Notes under the pieces: generated by a model
Database searches by the model: none
The model's input: only the letters and a program-made list of their open reading frames with translations
Told to the model about the DNA's origin: nothing
Position numbers and translations under genes: made by a program
Shown here: positions 23,939 through 33,105 of the stretch, piece by piece
Numbering within the stretch: position 1 is the first letter of the stretch
Layout: each line of letters starts with the position of its first letter
NCBI GenBank assembly: GCA_030765045.1
Contig: CM060969.1
Location: forward strand, 56,252,716 to 56,316,715
Direction: 5' to 3'
Length of the DNA: 64,000 nucleotides
Origin: Tenodera sinensis
Lineage: Eukaryota; Arthropoda; Insecta; Mantodea; Mantidae

Positions 23939-24246
23939 AAAAACAATTAGCGGCATCCCTTTGAGTGATTTGAAAATATTGTGCAGGGTGTGACGTCACA
24001 GCAACACAACATTTTAAAACCACTCAAAGGAGCCGCCACTAATTGGATGACAATGACGGTAATTGGTAATTAACCTGTCAACCCTTGTCAACCCTTATCG
24101 ATGGTAATCTGACAGATGATGAGGGTCGACCCATTGTCGGCTTTTCACCGACAAAGACAATGGAGTGTGAAAACACGTGTAATCCAATTAGCGCCCATTG
24201 TTAACCAATTAACCAATTAGCGGCATCCCTTTGAGTGATTTGAAAA
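23939..24246. other. Asymmetric central spacer of the giant palindrome with nested palindromes
   Basis: This is the only long part of the element not mirrored. It holds an imperfect 102-bp palindrome (23944-24045) centred on TGTGACGTCACA (23989-24000), which contains a CRE-type TGACGTCA. The arm of that palindrome (ATTAGCGGCATCCCTTTGAG) recurs in direct orientation at 24213-24246. Further sites are a tandem TGTCAACCCT pair near 24077-24096, the perfect palindrome GGGTCGACCC (24123-24132), and two mutually exclusive stems, TTGTCGG/CCGACAA (24134-24154) and CCATTGTC/GACAATGG (24131-24163). CCAATTA or its complement occurs about six times. The layout resembles a replication origin or divergent control region, but that is inference. 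An inserted small palindromic element is the alternative. Confidence 0.6.
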
Positions 24247-24344
24247 CCCCATTTATACCCTACTCATTGATGCCTGATTTCTCCTAAACTAAATGAGATA
24301 TCGAAATGTGGTAAACGGTAATTATCTTATAATAAAACGACGCA

Positions 24345-24985
24345 TCCTTGGTCTAATTTTGAAGATTGTCGGTGGCCTAGCGTTCGATCCCCGTGCAAAT
24401 TATGAATTTTTATTGGAATAACTCCTAAACTATTAGCGATAAAATCTTCGAATAAATTTTATTAAATCGGTATTGTTATGGGCTTTCCTCTGTGGTATGC
24501 TTGGTATCCTGGAGTCTTGGGTTCCAATCCTGATTTGGTAAATTTAATTATTTCGAGAACCGCTTGTGTTGGAAGACTGAAATAAACTTTATATGATAAT
24601 ACTTGTTAAGGACGATTATTTTATAACATGCTAGAGTTAACGTATCGTAGGTTCGATCCCTATCTTGTGGAGAATTATTGAAATTTGCTCTATATCGCTA
24701 TTTTTACACTTGGAATAGTAATGCAAAGAGAAATTAGGGTAACTTGGCATATAAAATGATATACTAGACAATTTTATCCCTACGACTCATAATTCGATTA
24801 CCGGGACGGGGCAATTACTTCAAAGTCGATTTATTCGCGAATCAATAAAGTTAGCGTGATGAAATAAAAAGTTAAACACTTCAGCTAAATATCTGCTCTT
24901 GAATTATTGATAAAAATGGTAGCTTTTGTACTGTGGGGTCTAGTTCGAATCTCTAAGTGTCCATTTAAATAGTTTGCAAACAAGG
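24345..24985 (+). other. Right-arm set of five tRNA T-arm/B-box-like modules
   Basis: Mirror of the left-arm set. Cores lie at about 24382, 24521, 24651, 24791 and 24942 (GTTCGATCCC, GTTCCAATCC, GTTCGATCCC, ATTCGATTAC, GTTCGAATCT). The fourth core has lost its G relative to the left arm (AATTCGATTA versus AGTTCGATTA). For the third module a five-pair T-stem (GTAGG with CCTAT around TTCGATC) can be drawn. Function is unknown. Confidence 0.5.
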
Positions 24986-25194
24986 GTGTTAGAGATCTGT
25001 AATAAAGTTTAAATTGGTGTTATTACTTACAAAATCAATTATAAAATGCTGTTATTGAGAGAAACATTGCCTCGTGTTGATTCTAGAAGCTTAAATCTTG
25101 CATAACACGGAAAAAGTCGGTTTAGATATAATTGACGGAGAATGCTGTTATTTTATTTTAATATTTAAGGTAATAACGTCAAAATTACGCGTAT

Positions 25195-25445
25195 ATTCCC
25201 TGTTAGCATGAAGGAGAATGAGAATATATGAAGAACAAGAACAAGAAGAAGAAGAAGGAGAAGAAGAAGAAGAAGAACAACCAGAACAAGAAGAAGAGAT
25301 TTTATTTTATATTTCAGCTAATAACCTTCAGTTCGCGTATATTCCCTGTTAGCATGAAGGAGAATGAGACTAGAAGAAGAAGAAGAAGAAGAAGAAGAAG
25401 AAGAAGAACCAGAACAAGAAGAAGAGATTTTATTTTATATTTCAG
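25195..25445. repeat. Right-arm duplicated GAA-rich segment
   Basis: Mirror of 22735-22990, with shorter GAA runs than in the left arm. The length difference shows that the arms have drifted since duplication. Confidence 0.9.
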
Positions 25446-25689
25446 CTAAAAGCATCTTACTAATGGTACAATCCGATAACATCTTTAGGGTCTTTCCGAA
25501 ACACGAAAGAATGAGTATTTGTAATTTTTCCTGTCTGAACTTGTTTTTTGTAGACAGCACGTCGCCAGCACTCTTCGAGGCTACAATTTCTCCACTAATG
25601 TTATAAATCGACGCCTTTGCGTGAGGCTAGGGTTTTTCCGTTAATTATAGGACAAATCTTTACCTGCTATGTCTTCTATTGATGGGGGG

Positions 25690-26529
25690 GTTCAGTTGAG
25701 AGGAATGTGTTTGTTACTTAAAAGATATTATACATCCGTTTCACTTCTTAATTTTGCGTATGTGTGTGTATGTGTGTATGTGTGTGCATGCGTGTGTATG
25801 TGTGTGTGTCTGTGTGTGTCTGCGTATGTGAGTGTCTGCGTGAAAGTATTAAAATTATAAACATTTACCTTGTTTAAACTTTAAAAAATGTGGGGGAAAT
25901 GCATGTTAACGTTGAACTATCAAATAAAAACGAAGCAAGTTAATCTTGACTCACGTAGTTTCCTGATTATATACATTTAAATACAAAACTTAATCTTGAA
26001 TGCGTAGTCGTTTATAAGGTGGGTTCAGTTGAGAGGAATGTGTTTGTTACTTAAACGATACATAACAACCGTTTCGCGTCTTAATGTTTCTGTCGGATTC
26101 GTTGCAAAGTACGTAAAAACGGTGGAAAACCATAAAAATAATGATAATTTGAGGGCTAATATATAATTTACCGCCATAAAGAGTATAAAATCTGTCGAAT
26201 GTGCGTTTTAGTACTGATTAAAGCCGCTATGAGGCGCTGCAATCGTGATCCTGAATTATCGTGAGTCATCTGATATTGATAAAAGTAATGTTACTTAAAG
26301 ATACATAACCGCCGTTTCGCGTCTTAATTTTTCTGTTGGATTCGTTTCAAAGTGCGTAAAAGACGAGAAAAAGTCATAAAAATAGGAAGGTTTGATGAAA
26401 TATAGCAGAAATTTGGTTTTTTAAAGCGTTTAAATATTGTTTAGATGGTTCCATTACTGTCATCCGATATCGATTAAAGAAATGTTAGTTAAAGATACAT
26501 AACCGCCGTTTCACGACTTAATTTTGCGC

Positions 26530-26584
<55 letters not shown>

Positions 26585-26830
26585 CGGCATGAAAGTATTA
26601 AAATTATAAACATTAATTTCTATAAATACAGTGGTTGAAATATAATTTACCTTGTTTAAACTTTAAAAATGAGGGGAAATGCATATTAACGTTGAACTGG
26701 CAAATAAAAATGAAACAAGTTGATCCTTGACTCACGTAGTTTAATGATATATATTTTAAAAATACAAACTTAATCTTGAATCGCGTAGTAATTTATAAGG
26801 TACGTGCTAGTGGAATAAGTAGGGTTTGCT
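25690..26830. repeat. Right-arm diverged repeat block with GT/GC microsatellite
   Basis: Mirror of 21330-22480. It contains four copies of the CCGTTTCGCGTCTTAA motif and the GC-then-GT tract at 26525-26583. Point differences from the left arm occur, for example near 26516 and 26693. Confidence 0.85.
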
Positions 26831-26959
26831 TGAGCTTACATAGTTATTCAGTAATTAACCTTCGAGTCGAGCACATCAGCTTCTCTTAGCGAGATTACCG
26901 TTCAATAGCTTTTATAAGTTATCGAGGCGAGTCAGTGGAAAGTGCTATAAGCATTTATT

Positions 26960-27015
26960 CATTTATATAATTTACAAGTGTTCCACTACATATTATAAAA
27001 GTCCGGAGCGGTGAA
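26960..27015 (+). promoter_or_regulatory. Candidate promoter of the right-arm gene set
   Basis: TTTATATAA near 26972-26980 and TATAAAA at 26994-27000 precede ATG 27016, mirroring the left arm. Prediction rests on motif and position only. Confidence 0.3.
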
Positions 27016-27573
27016 ATGATGGAATCGGTTCTGAATGCTATAGCAGATTATAGGTGCAGCAAATGTGAAAAGAGTTTTCTACGCGACTACCATAAGAAGA
27101 GGCATGAGCTGATATGTGGTGAGTTTTTCGAGTGTAGACATTGTGGTGATGTTTACGGTACTGAAAATCGAAGGGATGTGCATGAAGGGCGCTGTGATAG
27201 GGCTCTATATGCTAAGAAAGTCAAATTCGAACCTACTAAGCATAAATTATTGTTAATGTCTCCTGATGAAGATGATGTTGTAGAATATGAAACGGCTTTT
27301 CAGGATCGGCTGAAATCGTTTTTCATCCAATGCCCTGCAAGTCAGGATCTAAATTCATACCTGCAGCAGGCTAAGCAGCGCATAATAAATGCTGTTCAGA
27401 AGGAGCTGCGGGCTCATAAAAGTTTGAAAATTAACATTATGGCTGAATGTAAGTTTGTGAATGCTGTTGGGGACATCACTAACAAAGCCTTCAAAACGCG
27501 TAATAATGCCGTGTTTTTAGACAGTGATTTGGATGCCATCTTGGAAAAAAAAATTCGAGAAACTTCGTGTTGA
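27016..27573 (+). CDS. Double C2HC zinc-finger ORF, probable detached N-terminus of pPolB, right arm
   Basis: 185 residues, identical to the left-arm ORF up to the A-run at 27545-27553, after which the frame differs and stops at 27571-27573. The two finger-like sets (C14, C17, H30, C34; C40, C43, H56, C60) are intact. The run is 9 A here and 10 A in the left arm, so the two arms terminate with different short tails. The polymerase frame overlaps this region and its first in-frame ATG follows the stop by 1 bp. See the left-arm entry for possible explanations. Confidence 0.8.
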   Translation: MMESVLNAIADYRCSKCEKSFLRDYHKKRHELICGEFFECRHCGDVYGTENRRDVHEGRCDRALYAKKVKFEPTKHKLLLMSPDEDDVVEYETAFQDRLKSFFIQCPASQDLNSYLQQAKQRIINAVQKELRAHKSLKINIMAECKFVNAVGDITNKAFKTRNNAVFLDSDLDAILEKKIRETSC

Positions 27574-27574
27574 A

Positions 27575-30500
27575 ATGGAGGAAAGTAAGTTGAAAGGCAG
27601 TAATTGGGCTCTTCTGAGTGTTGATGGCGTTCGACTACGTATTAACAAGTATAATCTTCTTCGAGAGAGCAGCTATATTCCTCTACCGTCATCTTTGGAT
27701 GCGAAGAAAGCCTGTATAAACCCTCAGAACTACAACGATGAGAAATGCTTTATGTACGCTGTTCTGGCTAAGTTCATTCGAAATAAACCTCAGCGTGTTA
27801 GCAAGTATAAGGATCTCCAAGAAAAATACGATTTCTCGTGCGTCTCATTTCCTACGAGCTTGGGTGAGATCGCTAAATTTGAAAAACTCAATAATATATC
27901 CATAAATGTGTTTGGAGTGGATGATAAACATGAAGTGTTTCCAATAAAGGTGATTGATGAAGAATTAGATGATCATCGCGATCTCCTTCTGTTGAGTAAT
28001 GCTACTGACAGATATCACTATGCTTATATAAAGGATTTTGAAAGACTTATTCGTCAGCAGAAAACCAAACATGATGGTCGAATTTATGTATGTAAAAGAT
28101 GTTTCAGCCATTTTGATGACCGATACGGACAAAGTGGAATGAAAAAATTAGAAGAGCACCGAGAAATATGTAGACAACATGGTATTGCTAGATGCGTTAT
28201 GCCTACAAAGGATAACTCTATCGTTAAATTCAAGAATGTTGAGAGGATGTTGAAACTTCCTTATGTTATCTACGCCGATTTTGAATGCATTCTTACCCCT
28301 CTCCATACCTGCTCCTCTAACCCTGAAACCTCCTACACAACTCCCTATCAAAGTCATTCTCCCATGAGCTTTTGTGTTTATGTGAAGCCTTCGTCCAGTG
28401 TTGAACAACTAGAAACAACTCTTCCTACTGAACCATATGTTTACCGAGGGCCTGACGCTGCACAGAGGTTTATGGGATGCCTGATGGATCTGGCAAATAA
28501 AATAAGCGACTTATACAAATCTGCTAAACCTCTTAATCTTACAGCTGAAGAACAAGAATCATTCGATGCTTCTACAATATGTTACCTGTGTGAACATGAA
28601 TTTACAGAAGATAATTGGAAGGTTCGCGATCACGATCATGTGTCCGGGGCGTACAGAGGATCTTTACACAATAAATGTAACCTGGCTTGTAAAACACCTA
28701 ATTATATACCTGTCTTCATGCATAACCTGAGTGGGTATGACTCTCATTTCATTGTTAAGCAGCTAGGGTGTACTAGCGAAAGAATAGAGGTTATACCAAA
28801 TTCAGAGGAAAGTTATATATCATTCTCCAAGTATGTTGGGGATATTAAACTCAGATTTGTGGATACTTTCCGCTTCCTCAGTACGAGTTTGGAGAAGCTT
28901 GCAAAGAACCTTGAAACGCATCCTGAAACAACGAAGTACTTCGGAGAAGAGAAGATTGGCTTGATGACTCGTAAGGGAGTGTTCCCCTACGATTACCTTA
29001 CTTCATGGGATGTTTTGAACGAGACTCAGCTGCCTCCAAGAGAAGCATTCTACAATAAATTAAATGAAGAAGAAATTACCGACGATGACTATGAGCATGC
29101 TAGAAATGTATGGAAGCAGTTTAATGTGGAAAACTTAGGTGAATACAGTGATATTTACTTAACTTCTGATGTTCTTCTCCTTACGGATGTCTTTGAAACA
29201 TTTAGAGACCAAACTCTGAAAACTCATAAAGTCGATCCTGCCCATTATTTTACCTCTCCAGGACTTACATGGGATGCTATGCTGCTGTATACTGGAATCG
29301 AGTTGGAATTGCTTCTTGATTACGATCAGCTACTCATGGTTGAATCTGGCATAAGAGGAGGGTTATGTCAGGTTTCTCACCGGTATGCTGAGGCGAATAA
29401 TATCTATATGGCACAGTATGACTCTCGGAAACCCTCTCAGTTTATTACATACGAAGACGCCAATAACCAATACGGTTGGGGAATGTGTAAGGCCCTTCCT
29501 TATGGAGGTTTTAAGTGGGTTTCTCCTGATCATCTAGACCTGGATTTATTGAAGGAAGATGACCCCCTTGGATACATCTTAGAAGTTGATGTCGAATATC
29601 CTGTCGAGCTCCACGATCTTCATAATGATTTGCCCTTCCTGCCTGAGAGTATGAAACCGGGGGAATCCTCTTCAAAGAAACTAATTGCCCATCTTGGATC
29701 CCGAAAGAAGTATGTGGTTCATTACATGTCCTTGAAACAGGCTCTTAGTCATGGTCTACGACTAATAAAGATTCATCGAGCACTAAAATTCCGTCAGTCT
29801 TGTTGGTTAAAGCCTTACGTCGAATTTAATAATCGCCTGCGACAACAAGCTAGAAATGATTTCGAGAAGGATTTGTACAAACTTTTCAATAATGCGATGT
29901 TTGGAAAAACTATGGAAAATATTCGTAATCGTATGGATATACGTCTTGTGGCAAACAGCAAAACATTAGAAAAACTGATAGCCAAGCCTACATTTATCGA
30001 TCGAACTATATACGGTCCTAATCTTGCAGCTGTTCATATGGCTTCTCGTAAAATAGTGTTCAACAAGCCTATATACATTGGTATGAGCGTACTAGACATC
30101 TCCAAGACGCTAATGTATTCGTATCAATACGATGTGTTACTTCCATATTATGGAGCTGAGAATCTTAAACTGTTGTATACGGATACAGATTCCTTCATCC
30201 ATCTAGTGACTACAGCTGATATATACCAGGATAAATTACACATGCTTGAACATCTGGATACAGCGGATTACCCTGCTAACCATATATGCTATTCTACACA
30301 AAACAAGAAAGTTTTGGGAAAGTTTAAAGATGAAGCAAGTGGTAAAATCATTCGCCGTTTCGTCGGTCTCAGACCTAAAATGTATGCTCTCGATATTGAT
30401 GGCTCTGTGATAAAAAAGATCAAAGGCATAAAACATAGCGCCATTAAGCAATACATCAGCTTCAATAGCGCCATTAAGCAATACATCAGCTTCAATAGCT

Positions 30501-30691
30501 ATATGGAGTGCCTTAAAACTTTGAAAATTGTTAGAACTCCGATGAATTTAATCCTATCCCAACGTCATAATGTTTCTACAGTTGAATCTAATAAAATAGC
30601 TCTGTCGCCTCATGATGACAAGAGAGTAATTGCAGAGGATGGAATATCAACGTATGCGTACGGGCATTACAACGTTGCAAACCATGCATAA
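27575..30691 (+). CDS. Protein-primed-type DNA polymerase B (pPolB), right arm
   Basis: 1038 residues from ATG 27575, the equivalent of the left-arm start. The same frame is open upstream to about 27524 without an earlier convincing start, which fits loss of an original N-terminal extension. All ExoI-III and PolA-C residues listed for the left copy are present, as are the CxxC/HNKC insertion and the 10-residue duplication. By eye the only amino-acid difference between the two proteins is residue 31 (Glu here, Gly there). Gly-Ser-Ser-Tyr is the pattern I know from related polymerases, so the change to Glu is probably derived. The gene points to the right end of the element and has a candidate AATAAA at 30812-30817. 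Confidence 0.95.
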   Translation: MEESKLKGSNWALLSVDGVRLRINKYNLLRESSYIPLPSSLDAKKACINPQNYNDEKCFMYAVLAKFIRNKPQRVSKYKDLQEKYDFSCVSFPTSLGEIAKFEKLNNISINVFGVDDKHEVFPIKVIDEELDDHRDLLLLSNATDRYHYAYIKDFERLIRQQKTKHDGRIYVCKRCFSHFDDRYGQSGMKKLEEHREICRQHGIARCVMPTKDNSIVKFKNVERMLKLPYVIYADFECILTPLHTCSSNPETSYTTPYQSHSPMSFCVYVKPSSSVEQLETTLPTEPYVYRGPDAAQRFMGCLMDLANKISDLYKSAKPLNLTAEEQESFDASTICYLCEHEFTEDNWKVRDHDHVSGAYRGSLHNKCNLACKTPNYIPVFMHNLSGYDSHFIVKQLGCTSERIEVIPNSEESYISFSKYVGDIKLRFVDTFRFLSTSLEKLAKNLETHPETTKYFGEEKIGLMTRKGVFPYDYLTSWDVLNETQLPPREAFYNKLNEEEITDDDYEHARNVWKQFNVENLGEYSDIYLTSDVLLLTDVFETFRDQTLKTHKVDPAHYFTSPGLTWDAMLLYTGIELELLLDYDQLLMVESGIRGGLCQVSHRYAEANNIYMAQYDSRKPSQFITYEDANNQYGWGMCKALPYGGFKWVSPDHLDLDLLKEDDPLGYILEVDVEYPVELHDLHNDLPFLPESMKPGESSSKKLIAHLGSRKKYVVHYMSLKQALSHGLRLIKIHRALKFRQSCWLKPYVEFNNRLRQQARNDFEKDLYKLFNNAMFGKTMENIRNRMDIRLVANSKTLEKLIAKPTFIDRTIYGPNLAAVHMASRKIVFNKPIYIGMSVLDISKTLMYSYQYDVLLPYYGAENLKLLYTDTDSFIHLVTTADIYQDKLHMLEHLDTADYPANHICYSTQNKKVLGKFKDEASGKIIRRFVGLRPKMYALDIDGSVIKKIKGIKHSAIKQYISFNSAIKQYISFNSYMECLKTLKIVRTPMNLILSQRHNVSTVESNKIALSPHDDKRVIAEDGISTYAYGHYNVANHA

Positions 30692-31369
30692 GAGAATGCA
30701 ACTTAGATCTCAAGATGATTATTTTCTCCGTTACGTCTCCTGTAGAAAATGAAAGTTTAATCAACTGACTCCTCCACGCCTCAAATGAAGTCTGACGAAG
30801 AAAGAAGAAAAAATAAAAAAATTACTCACCTGGCTTCTCCGTGCTTCTCATGAAACTTGTCGAAGAAAGAAGAAAAATAGAAATTATAAAGGGAGGCGTT
30901 AACTCTGCCACTAGACTTTAACTCTAGTGCTGGTCTCCAGCCCAGATAAAAGAGGAGAGGCGTATACCCTACTACCTTAAAGTAAGTATACCCTCATTAA
31001 CTTTATATAAACAGAAGATTGTGTTAAAATACTATCAAAGGTATTGCTGAATATCTCTTAAAAATATTGAGCTATAAGTACCTCAACATCTGCGGATAGA
31101 TCATCTTTTAGTGATAAGTTTAAAAATCTATAAAGGGTTAGGAAAACAAAGTTGAATAAAGCTGTAAAGAACACTTAATAAGCAGGTTAGATCATAATAG
31201 GTGGGGTTACACTTAGAAAACTGCATGTCGTGTTGGAGATGTTACCCCCAGAACATACAGAACCAAGCAAAAGAGTCATACAGTTGTATAAAATTCTGTG
31301 ACAGAGGGCAAAAATAGTAGTAATAAGAACTTCAACATCAATGGTTAGGACATCTTCTACTGGAAGTTT
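30692..31369. other. Right-arm 3' flank of the polymerase gene
   Basis: Mirror of 16800-17466: duplicated segment containing GAAGAAAGAAGAAAAA, candidate polyadenylation signal at 30812-30817, no ORF. Confidence 0.5.
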
Positions 31370-32285
31370 AAAAGTTCTATAAAGGAGGGTGCAAATAGCA
31401 GTAAAATGGGGTGAAATGTCCTAAAAATGTATGAAAATGATTGAATAGCTCTGAAAATTGTCTGAAAAGTTGTTAAATATGTTGTTAAAAGCGTTCTGAA
31501 TATACTAAAAGCGTCTAAAAGATCTAACAGAGGGTGCAAATAGCAGTAAAATGGGGTGAAATGTCTTAAAAATGTATGAAAATGACTGAATAACTCTGAA
31601 AAATTCTTAAATATGTTGTAAAAAGCGCCCTGAATATACTAAAAGCGTCTAAAAGATCTATCAGAGGGTGTAAAATTGTAGCAAAAATGGGGTGAAACGT
31701 CTTAAAAATGTATGAAAATGGCTGAATAACTCTGAAAATTGTCTGAAAGGTTCTTAAATATGTTGTAAAAGCAGCATGAATATACTAAAAGTGCTTAAAA
31801 AGATCTAACAGAGGGTGCAAAATTGTAGCAAAATGGGGTGAAACGTCTTAAAAATGTATGAAAATTACTGAATAACTCTGAAAATTGTCTGAAAAGTTGT
31901 TAAATATGTTGTAAAAGCAGCATGAATATACTAAAAGCGTCTAAAAGATCTAACAGAGGACTCAAAATAGTATTAAAATGAGTTGAAACGTCTTAAAAAT
32001 GTATGAAAATGACTGAATAACTCTGAAAATTGTCTGAAAAGTTGTTAAATATGTTGTAAAAGCAGCATGAATATACTAAAAGCGTCTAAAAGATCTAACA
32101 GAGGGTGCAAAATTGTAGCAAAATGGGGTGGAACGTCTTAAAAATGTATGAAAATTACTGAATAACTCTGAAAATTGTCTGAAAAGTTGTTAAATATGTT
32201 GTAAAAGCATCAAGAATATGCTAAAAGTGTTTAAAAAGATCTATCAGAGGACTCAAAATAGTATCAAAATGTTTATGAAATTCCT
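31370..32285. repeat. Right-arm 146-bp tandem array, about 6 copies
   Basis: Mirror of the 15885-16795 array, with landmarks AAAAGATCTA and CTGAAAATTGTCTGAAA repeated at about 146-bp steps, including the one shortened unit. Confidence 0.92.
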
Positions 32286-32424
32286 AGATGGAGATCAGGG
32301 TAGCGTATGACAGGATAGAATAGATAAGCAGAGGAGGGAATAGGATAGATGATAAGAGGATAGAATGAATGTCTAGAAACGTATCATGTTAGTAGAATAG
32401 AATAAATAATAATAAGAGGATCTA

Positions 32425-32813
32425 CCTTAGGTTAGGCTAGGCCAGGTTAGATTAGGATAGGTTAGATGAGTAGAAGTATGAGGCTTAGGTTAAATTATCA
32501 AAGACCGGAGTAAATAGTGGGAGCTGGGTTAGGTTAGGTTAGCCATGTAGAAGTATGGAGCTTAGGTTAGGTTAAGATAGGTTAGACGAGTAGAAGTATG
32601 GGGCTTAGGTTAGGATAGATTAGGTTAGGTTAGGTTAGGCTAGGTTAGGTTAGGTTAGGTTAGGTTAGGTTAGGTTAGGTTAGGTTAGACGAGTAGAAGT
32701 ATGGGGCTTAGGTTATGTTAAATTATGAAAGTTCAAAGTAAAAAAGAGTGGGAGCTAGGTTAGGTTAGGATAGGTTAGACGAGTAGAAGTATGGGGCTTA
32801 GGCTAGGTTAGGG
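32425..32813 (+). repeat. Right-arm telomere-like TTAGG array
   Basis: TTAGG pentamers on the top strand run toward the right end of the element, with a nearly perfect stretch at 32620-32688 that is a few units longer than its left counterpart. They alternate with GACGAGTAGAAGTATGGGGC units. Confidence 0.85.
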
Positions 32814-33099
32814 CCACTATGTGGGGCGAGGTGTCATGTTGGGGTAACATATTCAATCAAGATAGAAATCTCTTGCGTTAGGAGGTTTGCATCGATACAG
32901 TGAACGACATACTCAACTGCCAGTGACGCTCATAAACATACATGCACTGCTATAGGCCTTAAACATTATCCCTAGAGTCAGCCTCAAACCCCTACAACGT
33001 CCTGCTTCCCCTACCACCTTACCTAGTAATGCTTAGATTACGCATGGCGGCCATCTTGCCCATAAAAAAGTGGCCCAGCTCTGTCCTAATCTACCTACT

Positions 33100-33105
33100 G
33101 AGTTA
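33100..33105 (+). repeat. Right 6-bp target-site duplication (gagtta)
   Basis: Identical to 15063-15068 and directly abutting the last palindromic base at 33099. Confidence 0.85.

Larger units (their letters stand above)
15069..33099. mobile_element. 18-kb all-palindromic Polinton/Maverick-like element carrying two polymerase copies
   Basis: Reading inward from 15069 on the top strand and from 33099 on the bottom strand gives the same sequence for about 8.85 kb: AGTAGGTAGATTAGGACAGA and onward. The arms differ only by scattered substitutions and microsatellite lengths, and break symmetry only in a central spacer (about 23939-24246). Exact 6-bp direct repeats (gagtta) flank the unit, and the ends are AG and CT. 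Polintons are known for 6-bp duplications, AG ends and protein-primed polymerase B. They normally also encode integrase, ATPase, protease and capsid proteins, none of which I can find here. Each arm encodes only a zinc-finger ORF and PolB, oriented outward. I infer a non-autonomous Polinton derivative that integrated as a palindrome, with the missing functions supplied in trans. The target duplication argues against a palindrome made after insertion. Confidence 0.85.

Noticed and set aside
23180..24985. Ten true tRNA genes in the palindrome
   Set aside because: Only T-arm/B-box-like parts are convincing. The distance from the GGTA-like box to the core is shorter than in tRNAs and acceptor stems do not pair by eye.
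15069..33099. Complete autonomous Polinton or intact virus
   Set aside because: No integrase, packaging ATPase, protease or capsid ORF can be found in either arm; remaining non-coding parts are repeats.
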